This document shows positions 1-10,552 of a stretch of 64,000 nucleotides of DNA, one piece after another. The translations under genes were made by a program, and so were the position numbers. The notes below the pieces were generated by a model. The model searched no databases and had not been told where the DNA came from. It saw only the letters and a list, made by a program, of their open reading frames with translations. Source of the stretch: Syntrophobacter fumaroxidans MPOB (GTDB lineage Bacteria; Desulfobacterota; Syntrophobacteria; Syntrophobacterales; Syntrophobacteraceae); NCBI RefSeq assembly GCF_000014965.1, contig NC_008554.1, positions 310,001-374,000 of the forward strand, in the 5' to 3' direction. Position 1 is the first letter of the stretch. Each line of letters starts with the position of its first letter.

Positions 1-1157
1 AGCGAAATGAGCAGGTCGGAAAAACCCATCACGCCCAGTCCGATTTTGCGGTTTCCCCTGGTCATGTCCTCGATGATCTGCAGCGGGTAGTTGTTGACCT
101 CGATCACGTTGTCCAGGAAATGAACCGCGTCCCACACCACCTCTTTGAGGTGTTCGTAGTCGATGTTTCCGTCCCGATGCATGGAAGCGAGATTGATGGA
201 ACCCAGGTTGCACGATTCATAAGGCAACAGGGGCTGCTCGCCGCATGGGTTGGTGCTCTCGATCTCGCCCACGTGAGGGGTCGGATTGTGCCGGTTCATG
301 ACGTCCAGGAAGATGATCCCCGGCTCGCCGTTTCTCCACGCCGACTGCGTGATTTCATCAAAGACCTTGCGGGCGGACAGGGACTGGACGCGCTCACGCG
401 TGCGCGGGCTGATCAGTTCGTACTCGGCGTCCTCCTCCACGGCCTTCATGAAAGAATCCGTCACGGCGATGGATATGTTGAAATTGGTCATCCGGTCGTT
501 GTCGGTCTTGCACGTGATGAACTTTTCGATGTCCGGGTGATCCACCCGGAGGATGCCCATGTTGGCCCCGCGACGGGTCCCTCCCTGTTTGATGGTCTCC
601 GTGGCGGTATCGAAAACGGACATGAAGGACACCGGGCCGCTCGCCACCCCCTGGGTCGACAATACCTTGTCGTTCTCCGGACGGATCCGCGAGAAGGAAA
701 AGCCCGTCCCCCCGCCGCTCTTGTGAATCATGGCGGCGTGCTTGATGGCTTCGAAAATACTGTCGATGGAATCCTCCACGGGCAGAACGAAACAGGCCGA
801 CAACTGCCCCAGAGGACGTCCGGCATTCATAAGGGTCGGTGAATTGGGGATGAAATCGAGCGAGGTCATCAAGGCGTAGAACCTGTCCGCGGTCTCCTCC
901 GCCTTCTCCGGCCCCTGAAAGGCAACGTCCGCCTGGGCAATGGTGCGCGCCACTCTCCAGAAGAGCTCCTCCGGGGTCTCTATCGGTTTGCCTTCGTCGT
1001 CCTTCTCGAGATAACGTTTCCTGAGAACCACCAGGGCGTTGGGCGTCATCCGCAACGGATGTTCTTTTTTCACGAGGGTCATGCGTTTCTTGTCCGAGCT
1101 CCCGAGTTTCGATTGGTGTCCGCTTCGTTCTTTCAAAGCCGGATTGCCGGTCTCCAT
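1..1157 (-). CDS. nrdJ: Class II (adenosylcobalamin-dependent) ribonucleoside-diphosphate reductase, N-terminal part
   Basis: This gene runs off the left edge, and 385 codons are visible from the ATG at 1157. It reduces ribonucleotides to deoxyribonucleotides with a B12-derived thiyl radical and needs no oxygen. Family marks are the early cysteine in LSACFVLP (about residue 120), the KSGGGTGF segment, [14 protein letters not shown], and the active-site N-x-C-x-E motif in NPCGEQ (about residue 303), followed by SCNLGSINL. There is no N-terminal ATP-cone, because the protein enters the catalytic fold after a basic tail of about 30 residues. The C-terminal part with the redox cysteines lies outside the window. 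It is transcribed away from dnaK. I looked for a cobalamin riboswitch upstream and did not see a B12 box. Confidence 0.93.
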   Translation of the reverse strand, partial: METGNPALKERSGHQSKLGSSDKKRMTLVKKEHPLRMTPNALVVLRKRYLEKDDEGKPIETPEELFWRVARTIAQADVAFQGPEKAEETADRFYALMTSLDFIPNSPTLMNAGRPLGQLSACFVLPVEDSIDSIFEAIKHAAMIHKSGGGTGFSFSRIRPENDKVLSTQGVASGPVSFMSVFDTATETIKQGGTRRGANMGILRVDHPDIEKFITCKTDNDRMTNFNISIAVTDSFMKAVEEDAEYELISPRTRERVQSLSARKVFDEITQSAWRNGEPGIIFLDVMNRHNPTPHVGEIESTNPCGEQPLLPYESCNLGSINLASMHRDGNIDYEHLKEVVWDAVHFLDNVIEVNNYPLQIIEDMTRGNRKIGLGVMGFSDLLIS

Positions 1158-1599
1158 CGTTATTTTATCCTTTTCGGAATGATCGTGGCAATGCATCAAC
1201 ATAAAGAACCGATCGGTCCCCCTGGACATGAATGACCATGATAGGGAAAAAACAAGGGGTGTCAAAATCAAATTTGTCATGGAAAAAGACCCCCTTTGAG
1301 CCAATCGCAAGATTTCATGGCGAAAACCCGGCATAATGGCTATCCTTCCGTAATCGATCGATTTTGCCGCGATGCGTCGGCTCCGCCCGTCCGCATCACG
1401 GCCCCCCCGGGGATTTCGCGGGATAAATGCGGTGCGACCCTGGAAACCGTCAAAATGATGATTAAATTAGTTGCGATTTCGAAATTAATGTAATTATTCA
1501 GTGCGTTTACACAAAATGTGCAGGCGCCGCCCCCCATTTGTGAAAGATCGCGCTTGCGGGGGTTCGTGTTTGTATGCTGATATGAGGAGGAACAAGAAA
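1158..1599. other. Divergent intergenic region between nrdJ and dnaK
   Basis: This 442-bp stretch has no gene. It must carry promoters for nrdJ (minus) and the heat-shock cluster (plus). The part at about 1450-1500 is AT-rich. CCCCATTT at 1533-1540 resembles a heat-shock sigma -10 box, but no matching -35 box is visible. No CIRCE inverted repeat is present. The Shine-Dalgarno GAGGAGG at 1584-1590 belongs to dnaK. Confidence 0.5.
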
Positions 1600-3495
1600 A
1601 TGGCAAAAGCGGTAGGAATCGATCTTGGAACCACCAACTCCGTAGTTGCAATCTGGGAAAACGGGGCCGCCACGGTGATCGCCAATTCCGAGGGGTCTCG
1701 AACCACTCCCTCGGTGGTGGGATACACCGAGGACGGTCAGCGCCTGGTCGGGCAGATCGCGCGCCGGCAGGCGATCCTCAATCCATCCGCAACCGTCTAT
1801 TCCGCCAAGCGGTTCATCGGCCGCAAGTGGGGCGAAGTGGATGAGGAATCGAAGATCGTTTCATATAAGGTGGTACGCGGTCAGGGCGATGTGGTGCGCT
1901 TCGAGGTGCGGGGCAAAACGGTCGCTCCCGAGGAGGTGTCCGCGCAGGTGCTGCGCAAGCTGGTGGACGACGCATCCAAATATCTCGGCGAGAAGGTCAC
2001 GGAAGCGGTCATCACCACGCCGGCCTATTTCAACGACGCCCAGAGACAGGCCACCAAGGATGCCGGTGAAATCGCGGGGCTCAAGGTGCTGCGCATCATC
2101 AACGAACCGACCGCCGCGGCCCTTGCTTACGGGCTCGAAAAGAAGAAGAATGAAACCATCATGGTTTTCGACCTCGGGGGCGGGACGTTCGATGTTTCCA
2201 TCCTGGACGTGGGCGAGGGGGTTTGCGAGGTGCGCTCGACGTCCGGTGACACGCATCTGGGCGGAGACGACTTCGACAAGCGCGTGGTGGACTGGCTTGC
2301 GGACGAATTCAAGAAGGAAACAGGAATCGATCTGCGCGGGGACCGGCAGTCTTTGCAGAGACTTTACGAAGCTGCGGAAAAGGCCAAATGCGAGCTGTCG
2401 AGCACGACGGAAACCCAGGTGAACCTTCCGTTCATCACCGCTGACTCCACCGGGCCGAAGCACTTGGTGATGAAGCTCACCCGTGCGAAATTCGAGGACC
2501 TGACGCACGAGCTGGTGCAACGCTGCATGAAGCCCGTGGAACAGGCGCTGGCCGATGCACGGCTGACCGCCAAAGACATCGACGAGGTGATCCTCGTCGG
2601 AGGGTCCACCAGGATCCCCGCCGTGCAGGAGCTCGTGAAGAAGCTCACCGGGGGGAAACAGCCGAACATGAGCGTGAACCCGGACGAGGTGGTGGCGGTG
2701 GGAGCGGCGGTTCAGGCCGCCGTTCTAAAGGGCGAGGTCGAGGATGTCGTGCTGCTCGACGTGACCCCGCTGTCTCTCGGGGTGGAGACCCTCGGCGGCG
2801 TGATGACCAGGCTCATCGAGCGCAACACCACCATTCCCTCGCGTCGGGAAGAGGTCTTCTCGACCGCCGAGGACAATCAGTCCGCGGTGGACATCGTGGT
2901 GCTCCAGGGGGAGCGGGAGATGGCGCGGGACAACCGGGTCCTCGGCCGGTTCCGACTCGAAGGCATTCGCCCGGCACCGCGGGGGGTGCCACAGGTCAAG
3001 GTGATCTTCGATATCGATGCCAACGGCATCCTGAGCGTCACGGCACGGGACCAGGAAACCGGGAAGGAACAGAACGTCACCATTTCGGAATCCACCAACC
3101 TGCCCAAGAGCGAGGTGGAGCGCATGGTGAACGACGCCCGGTCGCATGCCTCGGAGGACAAGACGCGCCGGGAAACGATAGAGAACCGCAACCAGGCGGA
3201 CAGCCTGGCTTACCAGTTGGAGCGTTCCTTGAAAGACTTCGGGGACAAGGTGCCGCTGCATGAGAAGGCCCGCTCCGAGCAGCTCGTCCAGGACGCTCGG
3301 GCCGCCGTGAAGGATGAAAGCACCGGAAAGGAGCGCTATCAGCAATTGATCAGCGATCTCCAGCAGGCCGTTCAGATGGTGTCCGCCGCGGCGTACAGCC
3401 AGGCCGGGGGTGCACAGGCGGGGGCGGCGGGAGGAACCCGGGAACGTCCGGCAGGAGGTGATGACGTCATCGACGCGGAATTCACCGAACGCTGA
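1600..3495 (+). CDS. dnaK: Chaperone protein DnaK (Hsp70)
   Basis: ATP-dependent Hsp70 chaperone of 631 aa, the normal length. The start at 1600 is chosen because GAGGAGG at 1584-1590 precedes it by 9 nt and the protein then opens [14 protein letters not shown], the phosphate-1 motif. Further nucleotide-binding motifs are [11 protein letters not shown] (about residues 190-200) and [10 protein letters not shown] (about 330). The substrate-binding domain follows, and the C-terminus ends in the acidic [11 protein letters not shown]-type tail. It is first in a plus-strand stress cluster with a J-protein, its MerR-like modulator and ClpB. grpE and a zinc-finger dnaJ are not here, so this is probably a secondary or specialised DnaK set, or grpE lies elsewhere. 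Confidence 0.98.
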   Translation: MAKAVGIDLGTTNSVVAIWENGAATVIANSEGSRTTPSVVGYTEDGQRLVGQIARRQAILNPSATVYSAKRFIGRKWGEVDEESKIVSYKVVRGQGDVVRFEVRGKTVAPEEVSAQVLRKLVDDASKYLGEKVTEAVITTPAYFNDAQRQATKDAGEIAGLKVLRIINEPTAAALAYGLEKKKNETIMVFDLGGGTFDVSILDVGEGVCEVRSTSGDTHLGGDDFDKRVVDWLADEFKKETGIDLRGDRQSLQRLYEAAEKAKCELSSTTETQVNLPFITADSTGPKHLVMKLTRAKFEDLTHELVQRCMKPVEQALADARLTAKDIDEVILVGGSTRIPAVQELVKKLTGGKQPNMSVNPDEVVAVGAAVQAAVLKGEVEDVVLLDVTPLSLGVETLGGVMTRLIERNTTIPSRREEVFSTAEDNQSAVDIVVLQGEREMARDNRVLGRFRLEGIRPAPRGVPQVKVIFDIDANGILSVTARDQETGKEQNVTISESTNLPKSEVERMVNDARSHASEDKTRRETIENRNQADSLAYQLERSLKDFGDKVPLHEKARSEQLVQDARAAVKDESTGKERYQQLISDLQQAVQMVSAAAYSQAGGAQAGAAGGTRERPAGGDDVIDAEFTER

Positions 3496-3699
3496 GCCTG
3501 AGGCGGCCCCCCGAACGGGCGCGGGCCCGGTTACGCGCGATTCAACCATGGAAATACCCTGGCCCGGCACACTCCCGCGGCCGGCCGGGGATTCGACTGA
3601 AGACCAAAGGGAGTCCCGCTGAACGCGCGCGGGCACGGGGATTCATTGATGCGGCGGAGCTATACACGAACATGAACAGAAGGGACGCAACGGTACAGC

Positions 3700-4674
3700 A
3701 TGGCAGTGAAGTTTAGAGACTACTACGAGGTACTGGGGGTTCCCCGTACGGCGACCCAGGAAGAAATCCAGAGGTCGTACCGGAAGCTTGCGCGGAAATT
3801 CCACCCGGATGTGAACAAGGCGCGCGACGCCGAGGACAAGTTCAAGGAGATCAACGAGGCCTACGAGGTCTTGAAGGATCCGGAAAAGCGCAAGAAATAC
3901 GACCTTCTGGGTGAAAACTGGAAGACCGGTCAGGAATTCAGGCCGCCACCCGGCTGGGATTACCAATACGATTTCGGGCGCGGGGGAGGTCAGGGTGAAT
4001 TCCAGTGGGGAGGATCCGGCGGGTTCAGCGATTTCTTCGAGATGCTGTTCGGCGGCCAGCGCGGCGGACGTGCGCGCGGCGGCGCGAGGCGCGGCGGCGG
4101 GCCGGTGTGGAGCCAGGCGGGAGCCGACCAGGAAGCCACCGTCAGGATCAGCCTCGAGGATGCGTTCCACGGGGCCACCAAGTCCATCACGCTGCAAATG
4201 CAGAGCCTGACTCCCGATGGTCAGGTCGCGGTGCAGGAGAAGACCTACGAGGTCAAGATCCCGGTCGGAATCATGAGCGGCCGGAAGATCCGTCTCTCCG
4301 GCCAGGGGGGAGAAGGCATGGGAGGCGGGCCGCGGGGCGACCTCTACCTCAAGATCGAGATCGAGCCCCACGCGGTTTACAGGCTCAAGGACAGGGACAT
4401 TTACGTGGATCTTCCGGTTGCACCCTGGGAAGCCGTGCTGGGTGCCGATGTGCAGCTCACAACCCTGTCCGGCCAGGTGACGCTCAAGATTCCTCCGGGA
4501 ACTCAAAGCGGTCAGAAGCTGCGGTTGAGGGGAAAGGGGATGCCGAATCCCAAGGAAACGGCCGGCGACCTTTACGTCGTGGTTCAGATAATGGTCCCGA
4601 AACACCCTTCCAGACGTGAACAGGAGCTTTTCGAAGAGCTCCGAAAAGAATCCGCTTTCAATCCACGGCTCTAG
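3700..4674 (+). CDS. cbpA: CbpA-type DnaJ co-chaperone (no zinc finger)
   Basis: J-domain co-chaperone of 324 aa that stimulates the DnaK ATPase. The J domain occupies residues 1-70, with the HPD tripeptide at 35-37. It is followed by a Gly/Phe- and Gly/Arg-rich linker (about 90-140) and two C-terminal beta-barrel substrate domains (PVGIMSGRKIRLSGQG and PPGTQSGQKLRLRGKG). The CxxCxGxG zinc repeats of canonical DnaJ are absent, which places it in the CbpA/DnaJ class II group. It lies 204 bp after dnaK and 18 bp before the cbpM-like gene, an order seen in many Proteobacteria. Confidence 0.93.
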   Translation: MAVKFRDYYEVLGVPRTATQEEIQRSYRKLARKFHPDVNKARDAEDKFKEINEAYEVLKDPEKRKKYDLLGENWKTGQEFRPPPGWDYQYDFGRGGGQGEFQWGGSGGFSDFFEMLFGGQRGGRARGGARRGGGPVWSQAGADQEATVRISLEDAFHGATKSITLQMQSLTPDGQVAVQEKTYEVKIPVGIMSGRKIRLSGQGGEGMGGGPRGDLYLKIEIEPHAVYRLKDRDIYVDLPVAPWEAVLGADVQLTTLSGQVTLKIPPGTQSGQKLRLRGKGMPNPKETAGDLYVVVQIMVPKHPSRREQELFEELRKESAFNPRL

Positions 4675-4692
4675 ATCGAGGAGGTTCGGTCC

Positions 4693-5025
4693 ATGGTGGA
4701 AAAGCGTTATTTCATGATCAATGTCAAAACGGTCACTTCCTCTTCGCCGTTCCTGACCCGGAACGAACTTGCCGTGCATTGTGGAATTCATCCCGACCTG
4801 ATCGACCGGTTTATTCGACTCGGGCTGATTGATTTCATGGACCGCGATAGCGATGGAGAGGCCGTGTTTTCAGCCGAAGTGATTCCTCTGGTGAGAAGAA
4901 TTCTGAGGCTTCGCAACGAACTGGGTGTGAACTACGCGGGGATAGGAGTGGTGCTCGAACTTATGGCCCGCGTGGAAACACTGGAAAACCATATAAAGGA
5001 ACTGGAAAGCAGAATCTTCGCCTGA
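4693..5025 (+). CDS. cbpM: CbpM-like MerR-family chaperone modulator
   Basis: A 110-aa protein with a MerR-type helix-turn-helix start ([20 protein letters not shown], about 20-40) and a C-terminal helical region with coiled-coil character ([18 protein letters not shown]). The classical long MerR dimer helix and effector domain are missing. In E. coli the equivalent protein CbpM binds the J domain of CbpA and inhibits it, and position next to cbpA supports the same role here. Some heat-shock regulators (HspR) share this fold, so a repressor role for the cluster is the main alternative. Strong Shine-Dalgarno GAGGAGG at 4678-4684, 8 nt before the ATG. Confidence 0.85.
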   Translation: MVEKRYFMINVKTVTSSSPFLTRNELAVHCGIHPDLIDRFIRLGLIDFMDRDSDGEAVFSAEVIPLVRRILRLRNELGVNYAGIGVVLELMARVETLENHIKELESRIFA

Positions 5026-5110
5026 GCCGTGCCAGCGCCGTCGAACCGGCGCATTCGGACCGGATTCGGAGCGAAGTCCACATATCCCGAATAGAGGAGG
5101 GTATCCCTTG

Positions 5111-7732
5111 ATGGATCTGAACAAGCTCACGATCAAATCCCAGGAGGCGCTCAAAGCCGCCGAAACGAAGGCAATCCGCTACGGACACGTGGAAGTCGAC
5201 GTCGAACACTTGCTCCTGGCGCTGTTGGAGCAATCACAAGGACTCATCCCGAGCCTGCTGCGAAAGATGGACGTTCAGGTCGACCGCCTGAGGGAGCGGT
5301 TGGAGCAGGAGCTTGAGAAAAAACCCAGGGTCAGCGGCCCCGGCATCGAGCCCGGGAAGGTCTACATCACCCAGAGGCTCAATCAGCTCCTGATCAAGGC
5401 CGAAGAAGAGGCCGGCCGGCTCAAGGACGAATATGTATCCGTGGAACACCTGCTGTTGGCGTTCATCCAGGAGGGCGGAGCCACTCCCGCGGGCAGGCTC
5501 CTGCAGGAAAATCGAGTCGGCAAGGATGCTTTCCTGCAGACCCTGACCTCGGTGAGGGGGAACCAGCGCGTTACCAGCGCATCTCCCGAGACCACCTACG
5601 AGGCTTTGCAAAAATACGGCCGGGACCTGGTGCAGGAAGCCCGCACCAACAAGCTGGACCCGGTGATCGGCAGGGATTCGGAAATCCGCCGCGTGGTGAG
5701 GATCCTCAGCCGCAAGACGAAGAACAACCCGGTCCTGATCGGCGAGCCCGGAGTGGGCAAGACGGCCATCGTGGAAGGGCTCGCTCACCGGATCGTTCGG
5801 GGCGACGTGCCCGAGGGGCTGAAAGACAAAGCCATTTTCGCCCTGGACATGGGCGCCCTGGTGGCCGGGGCAAAGTACCGCGGGGAATTCGAAGAGCGGC
5901 TCAAGGCCGTGCTCCAGGAGATCAAGGAATCCGAAGGCGGCATCCTCCTGTTCATCGATGAGCTTCACACCATCGTGGGAGCCGGAAAGGCCGAGGGTTC
6001 CATGGATGCGGGCAACATGCTCAAGCCCATGCTCGCCCGGGGGGAACTGCACTGCATCGGCGCAACCACCCTGGACGAATACCGCAAGTACATCGAAAAA
6101 GATGCCGCCCTGGAACGGCGCTTTCAGCCGGTTCTGGTCGATCAGCCCACCGTCGAGGACACCATCTCGATCCTGCGCGGGCTCAAGGAGCGCTACGAGG
6201 TGCACCACGGCGTCAAGATTCAGGACAGCGCCCTGGTCGCCGCGGCCGTGCTGTCCGGTCGCTATATCACGGACCGGTTCCTGCCGGACAAGGCCATCGA
6301 CCTGGTGGATGAAGCCTGTGCGATGATCCGCACCGAGATCGATTCGCGCCCGGAAGAGCTCGATGAGGTCATGCGGAGGGTGATGCAGCTCGAAATCGAG
6401 GAGGTGGCCCTCAAGAAGGAAAAAGACAAGGCCAGCCAGGAGCGTCTCGAGGCGCTGCGCAAGGAAATCGGCGAATTGCGCGCCCGCACCGACGCCATGA
6501 GCGCCCAGTGGGAAGCCGAAAAACAGGCGATCAAAAAGGTCCAGGCGATCCGGGAGGAGATCGAGAAGGTCCGACGGGATATCGAAGTTGCCGAGCGGCA
6601 GTTCGACCTTCAGAAGGTTGCCGAACTGAAGCACGGCCTCATGCCCGACCTGGAGAAAAAGCTGAAGACGGAAGAAGGGGGACTGTCGGCGGATCCGGAC
6701 GGCAACCGGCTGCTTCGCGAAGAGGTGACCGAAGAGGAGATCGCCGAGATCATCTCGCGATGGACGGGAATTCCCGTGACCAGGCTGGTGGAAGGAGAGC
6801 GCGAGAAGCTGCTGCGACTCGACGAGGTGCTGCACCGGCGGATCGTGGGCCAGAACGAGGCGGTGAGCCTGGTCGCCGACGCCGTCATCCGGGCGAGATC
6901 CGGAATCAAGGATCCACGCCGGCCCATCGGGTCGTTCATCTTTCTCGGCCCTACCGGAGTCGGCAAAACCGAGTTGGGAAAGGCCCTTGCCGAGGCGCTG
7001 TTCGACTCCGAGGACAACGTGGTCCGGATCGACATGAGCGAATACATGGAAAAGCACGCCGTGTCGCGTCTGATCGGCGCTCCTCCGGGCTATGTGGGGT
7101 ACGAGGAGGGCGGACAGCTCACCGAAGCCGTTCGCAGGAAGCCGTATTCGGTGATCCTGTTCGACGAAATCGAGAAAGCCCACCCGGACGTCTTCAACGT
7201 GCTCCTGCAGCTCCTGGACGACGGCCGTCTGACGGACGCCCAGGGCCGGACGGTGGACTTCAAGAACACCGTCGTCATCATGACCAGCAACATCGGGTCG
7301 GTCTATTTGCTCGATGGCGTCACGGACGACGGGCAAATCAAGGAACGGGCCCGGGAGCAGGTGATGTCCGACCTGAGGCGCCAGTTCCGCCCGGAGTTTC
7401 TGAACCGGGTCGACGACATCGTTCTGTTCAAGCCGCTGACCGTCGGTGAAATCGAGAAAATCATCGACCTGCTGACCAAGGACCTCACCAGGAGGCTCAA
7501 AGATCGGCGCATCGAGCTGGAGCTCACGGGGCAGGCGCGCGAGTTCATCGCCAGGGCCGGGTACGACCCGGTATTCGGTGCGCGGCCGCTCAAGCGGTTC
7601 CTGCAACACAACCTGGAAACCCGCATCGGACGGGCGTTGATCGCCGGGGATATCCCCGACGGCTCAACGATCCGGGTTGACATCCAGGACGGGGACCTCT
7701 CGGTGACGCACACCGTGAATGAAAACGAATAG
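5111..7732 (+). CDS. clpB: ATP-dependent disaggregase ClpB
   Basis: Hsp100 disaggregase of 873 aa that threads aggregated proteins and works with DnaK. It has a Clp N-terminal repeat domain (residues 1-145), AAA-1 with Walker A GEPGVGKT at 211-218, a long coiled-coil middle domain (about 400-530) that separates it from ClpA/ClpC, and AAA-2 with GPTGVGKT at 613-620. A TTG at 5108 could also serve as start. The ATG at 5111 is preferred, 10 nt from GAGGAGG at 5094-5100, though the TTG has the tighter 7-nt spacing. It is the last gene of the stress cluster and is followed by a clear intrinsic terminator. Confidence 0.98.
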   Translation: MDLNKLTIKSQEALKAAETKAIRYGHVEVDVEHLLLALLEQSQGLIPSLLRKMDVQVDRLRERLEQELEKKPRVSGPGIEPGKVYITQRLNQLLIKAEEEAGRLKDEYVSVEHLLLAFIQEGGATPAGRLLQENRVGKDAFLQTLTSVRGNQRVTSASPETTYEALQKYGRDLVQEARTNKLDPVIGRDSEIRRVVRILSRKTKNNPVLIGEPGVGKTAIVEGLAHRIVRGDVPEGLKDKAIFALDMGALVAGAKYRGEFEERLKAVLQEIKESEGGILLFIDELHTIVGAGKAEGSMDAGNMLKPMLARGELHCIGATTLDEYRKYIEKDAALERRFQPVLVDQPTVEDTISILRGLKERYEVHHGVKIQDSALVAAAVLSGRYITDRFLPDKAIDLVDEACAMIRTEIDSRPEELDEVMRRVMQLEIEEVALKKEKDKASQERLEALRKEIGELRARTDAMSAQWEAEKQAIKKVQAIREEIEKVRRDIEVAERQFDLQKVAELKHGLMPDLEKKLKTEEGGLSADPDGNRLLREEVTEEEIAEIISRWTGIPVTRLVEGEREKLLRLDEVLHRRIVGQNEAVSLVADAVIRARSGIKDPRRPIGSFIFLGPTGVGKTELGKALAEALFDSEDNVVRIDMSEYMEKHAVSRLIGAPPGYVGYEEGGQLTEAVRRKPYSVILFDEIEKAHPDVFNVLLQLLDDGRLTDAQGRTVDFKNTVVIMTSNIGSVYLLDGVTDDGQIKERAREQVMSDLRRQFRPEFLNRVDDIVLFKPLTVGEIEKIIDLLTKDLTRRLKDRRIELELTGQAREFIARAGYDPVFGARPLKRFLQHNLETRIGRALIAGDIPDGSTIRVDIQDGDLSVTHTVNENE

Positions 7733-7743
7733 GCGCGAATGCG

Positions 7744-7782
7744 GCGGCCGGCGGGATGGACCCGCCGGCCGCGCTGTTTTTT
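7744..7782 (+). terminator. Intrinsic terminator after clpB
   Basis: A perfect 12-bp stem (7744-7755 with 7761-7772, all G/C) with a 5-nt loop is followed within 5 nt by six T residues at 7777-7782. It ends the dnaK-cbpA-cbpM-clpB transcription unit. Confidence 0.93.
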
Positions 7783-7909
7783 CCCGCGGGATGCGTCGGC
7801 CGCTTTCGGGCAGCCTCCTCGCCGGCCCGTGTACATGCCCGGGAAGGTGGATTCATCGATTCCATCGACTCTGCGGTCCGCAACGATTTTCCGATTGACT
7901 TTCCACGCC

Positions 7910-7945
7910 TTGATTCATATATTCCCATTCGACTATATAGTGCGG
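7910..7945 (+). promoter_or_regulatory. AT-rich promoter/operator region of the arsR-like gene
   Basis: TCATATATTC and ACTATATAGTG flank a short spacer just upstream of the regulator gene, forming an imperfect dyad of AT-rich arms in otherwise GC-rich DNA. ArsR-family repressors typically bind AT-rich dyads over their own promoter. The assignment is by position and composition only. Confidence 0.4.
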
Positions 7946-7973
7946 CGCGAAAGAACCGAGCAGGGAGATGCCC

Positions 7974-8318
7974 GTGAGAACCTTTATCAAAGTCATGAAA
8001 GCGCTCTCCGATCCCAACCGTTTGAAGATCCTCAAGATGCTGCAAGAAAGGACGCTCTGCGTGTGTGAAATCCAGGCATCCCTCGGACTCGCCCAACCGA
8101 CGGTGTCCAATCACCTCAAGCTGCTCGAGAACGCCGGGCTGGTTTGCGCGAAAAAGAACGGGCCATGGGTCGATTATTCGCTGTCCGACGGCAGCGTGAA
8201 TCGATATGCGGCAGCCCTTCTGGGGAATCTGAAACACTGGCTCCGGGATGAACCGGAAATCCTGCGGGTCACGGAAAACCTTCCGAACATCCGCAGGCAG
8301 GACGTCTGCGGAAAGTGA
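7974..8318 (+). CDS. arsR: ArsR-family metalloid-responsive transcriptional repressor
   Basis: Small winged-helix repressor of 114 aa. LSDPNRLKILKMLQ is followed by the metal-site helix RTLCVCEIQ, whose C-x-C matches the ELCVCDL metalloid-binding motif of ArsR. The recognition helix is LAQPTVSNHLKLLENAGLV. An ATG at 7968 directly abuts the Shine-Dalgarno AGGGAG (7962-7967), so the GTG at 7974, 6 nt from it, is the better start. A permease of the ArsP type follows 166 bp downstream and arsM lies beyond, so arsenite or a methylated arsenical is the likely inducer. It probably represses its own transcript. Confidence 0.88.
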   Translation: MRTFIKVMKALSDPNRLKILKMLQERTLCVCEIQASLGLAQPTVSNHLKLLENAGLVCAKKNGPWVDYSLSDGSVNRYAAALLGNLKHWLRDEPEILRVTENLPNIRRQDVCGK

Positions 8319-8484
8319 CCGGTGGGTGCGGCCCGGGCGGTGCAACGCCGTGATCGGTTCGCGCGAGGGGCCGGTTTTCGGCAGATCGTCTGCCTGGGCG
8401 GTGCGAACCCGTGCAACGCCGGGATGGGAATTCCCGGAAAGCGATATTGGAATGTCTTTGGTTTTCCACGGATGAGGATTCACC

Positions 8485-9588
8485 ATGAAAACAATCGATC
8501 AGAACGCATGCTGCTGCCCGGTCGCGAACCATGAGGGAGCGGCCCCGGCGGAGGCTTCGGGCGAACGGCGGGCGCTGGTCCGGTACCTGCTTGCGGGGGT
8601 ACTCGTGCTTGCCGCCTGGGTGCTCGTCTACCTGAACCTCGAGGCCTTTTCCCGGCTGGTCGTCTTCAACCTGCTGGCATTGCCGCCGAACAACCACTTC
8701 AGCAGCGCGATGCAGTTCTTCCTCTACGATACGCCGAAAGTCCTCATGCTGCTCACCCTGGTGGTGTTCGGCGTGGGGGTCGTGCGTTCCTTCTTTACGC
8801 CGGAACGGACACGCAGGATTCTTGCGGGCAGGAGCGAGACCGCGGGCAACGTCCTGGCCTCTCTGCTGGGAATCGTGACGCCGTTCTGCACGTGTTCGGC
8901 CATTCCGCTGTTCATCGGCTTCGTGACGACCGGCGTTCCCCTGGGGGTGACCTTTTCATTCCTGGTTTCGGCTCCCATGGTGAACGAGATTGCCGTGGTG
9001 CTGCTGTTCGGGCTGTTCGGCTGGGAAGTGGCGGCCGTCTATCTCGGTACCGGCCTGATGATCGCCATGGTGTCGGGCTGGGTCATCGGGCGACTGCGGA
9101 TGGAACACCAGCTTGAAGACTGGGTCATGCAGGTGCAGATGGGCGAGGGCTGCGTGGTCGAGGAACAAAAGACCTGGACGGACCGCATTCGTTATGGCCT
9201 CGACGCCGTGCGCGACATCGTGGGCAAGGTGTGGAAGTACGTCGTTCTGGGCATAGCGGTCGGGGCCGTCATCCACGGGTATGTGCCGGAAGGTTTCATG
9301 GCTTCCATTATGGGCAGGGGCGCCTGGTGGTCGGTGCCTCTTTCGGTGCTGATCGGCATCCCGATGTATTCCAACGCCGCGGGTATCATTCCCGTGGTAC
9401 ACGCGCTCCTGGAGAAGGGGGCCGCGCTCGGCACCGTGCTCGCCTTCATGATGTCGGTCATCGCGCTCTCCCTGCCCGAGGCGATCATCCTGCGGAAGGT
9501 CCTCAAGCCGCGGCTGATCGGAGTATTCTTCGGGACGGTGGGAGTCGGGATCGTCATCGTGGGATACCTGTTCAACCTTCTCATTTGA
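8485..9588 (+). CDS. arsP: ArsP/DUF318-type permease
   Basis: Inner-membrane permease of 367 aa with about eight to ten hydrophobic segments. The family signature TPFCTCSAIPLFIGF (about residues 131-145) with its Cys pair is present, as is the second-half counterpart GIPMYSNAAGIIPVV. Family members near arsR and arsM efflux trivalent organoarsenicals such as methylarsenite. The N-terminus starts with a cysteine triplet (NACCCPV), possibly an extra metalloid-binding tail. The start is supported by GAGGATTCACC directly before the ATG. Substrate is inferred from the neighbourhood, since related DUF318 permeases are found in other metal contexts. Confidence 0.83.
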   Translation: MKTIDQNACCCPVANHEGAAPAEASGERRALVRYLLAGVLVLAAWVLVYLNLEAFSRLVVFNLLALPPNNHFSSAMQFFLYDTPKVLMLLTLVVFGVGVVRSFFTPERTRRILAGRSETAGNVLASLLGIVTPFCTCSAIPLFIGFVTTGVPLGVTFSFLVSAPMVNEIAVVLLFGLFGWEVAAVYLGTGLMIAMVSGWVIGRLRMEHQLEDWVMQVQMGEGCVVEEQKTWTDRIRYGLDAVRDIVGKVWKYVVLGIAVGAVIHGYVPEGFMASIMGRGAWWSVPLSVLIGIPMYSNAAGIIPVVHALLEKGAALGTVLAFMMSVIALSLPEAIILRKVLKPRLIGVFFGTVGVGIVIVGYLFNLLI

Positions 9589-9693
9589 CCCGGAAACAAG
9601 GGGGGCGGGCCGTCGGGGACCAAGTGTCCTTCTGAGAGAAGATATGGACGCGACGTCGCGGACGGGATCCTTCCGGGAGCCACGGCCCGGCCG

Positions 9694-10533
9694 TCAGAGC
9701 GGCTTGATCGCGGCGACGGTGATGCTCGTGATGGAATCCGCGAAGCTGCAAGCATCTTCGCTCGACAGCCCGGAATTCCCGGCGGTTTCCCGTACTGCCG
9801 GATCGGCGGCGACCAGTTCGATCGGAAACACGGTTTCGTTCACGACCCGGACATGGCGAAACCCCGCCGTTTCAATACCCGCCAGGTATTCGCGCTTCAG
9901 AACGGCCCCCGACAGGCATGCAACGTAAGCATCCATTGAATTCCTGATGAATTCGGGCAGTTCCGCCGTCAGGACGATGTCGGAGACGATGAACCGTCCA
10001 CCGGGCTTCAGGACCCGGAATGCCTCCTTGAAGACTTTCGGCTTGTCGGGCGAGAGGTTGATCACGCAGTTCGATACGATCACGTCGACGGAGCTGTCTT
10101 CGACGGGAAGGTTTTCGATCTCCCCGAAACGAAATTCAGTGTTCGCGTAACCGCCTTTGAGGGCGTTCTCTTGTGCTTTGGCGATCATCTCCGGCGTCAT
10201 GTCCACGCCGATGACTCTCCCGCTGGGCCCAACTTTCGCCGCAGCGAGGAAACAGTCGAAACCCGCTCCCGATCCCAGGTCGAGAACCGTTTCGCCTTCC
10301 CGGAGAGCAGCGATGGCCGTCGGATTGCCGCAGCCGAGCCCGAGGTTCGCGCCCTCGGGAACGGTCTTCAACTCATCCTCGCCGTATCCGATTTGCAGGC
10401 CGACATCGTCCGGAAGGGAGCCGGCGTCTCCCCCGCAGCACGACCTGCCGGTTTTTCCACAACAGGAACCTTCGAGCCGCGCAACCCTCGCGTACCCCGA
10501 GCGAACGGCTTTCCTGATCTCTTCGGCTTTCAT
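9694..10533 (-). CDS. arsM: Arsenite S-adenosylmethyltransferase
   Basis: Methylates As(III) to methylated arsenicals using SAM. The protein is 279 aa from the ATG at 10533, chosen because GGAGGA lies 9 nt upstream. An in-frame ATG at 10563 lacks such a site and would overlap the upstream gene. The SAM motif VLDLGSGAG is at 83-91 and the ArsM signature NLGLGCGNP at about 63-71. Three conserved arsenic-binding cysteines are visible (about C68, C156 in SNCVIN and C206 in ACLSG), plus two extra Cys pairs near residues 24-25 and 32-33. It is transcribed with the AbrB-like gene (20 bp between stop and start) and converges on the arsP permease. Confidence 0.95.
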   Translation of the reverse strand: MKAEEIRKAVRSGYARVARLEGSCCGKTGRSCCGGDAGSLPDDVGLQIGYGEDELKTVPEGANLGLGCGNPTAIAALREGETVLDLGSGAGFDCFLAAAKVGPSGRVIGVDMTPEMIAKAQENALKGGYANTEFRFGEIENLPVEDSSVDVIVSNCVINLSPDKPKVFKEAFRVLKPGGRFIVSDIVLTAELPEFIRNSMDAYVACLSGAVLKREYLAGIETAGFRHVRVVNETVFPIELVAADPAVRETAGNSGLSSEDACSFADSITSITVAAIKPL

Positions 10534-10552
10534 GCCCAGCTTCCTCCATCGC

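Noticed and set aside
1533-1540. CCCCATTT resembling a heat-shock sigma -10 box upstream of dnaK
   Set aside because: No -35 element at the proper spacing, and the C-run is expected by chance in this DNA.
1158-1599. Possible cobalamin riboswitch upstream of the B12-dependent nrdJ
   Set aside because: No B12 box on the minus strand.
5234-7609. 791-aa ORF antisense to clpB
   Set aside because: A shadow of clpB codon bias in GC-rich DNA; no domain and no ribosome binding site. The same applies to the long antisense ORFs over dnaK, ubiD, the symporter-kinase and leuA.
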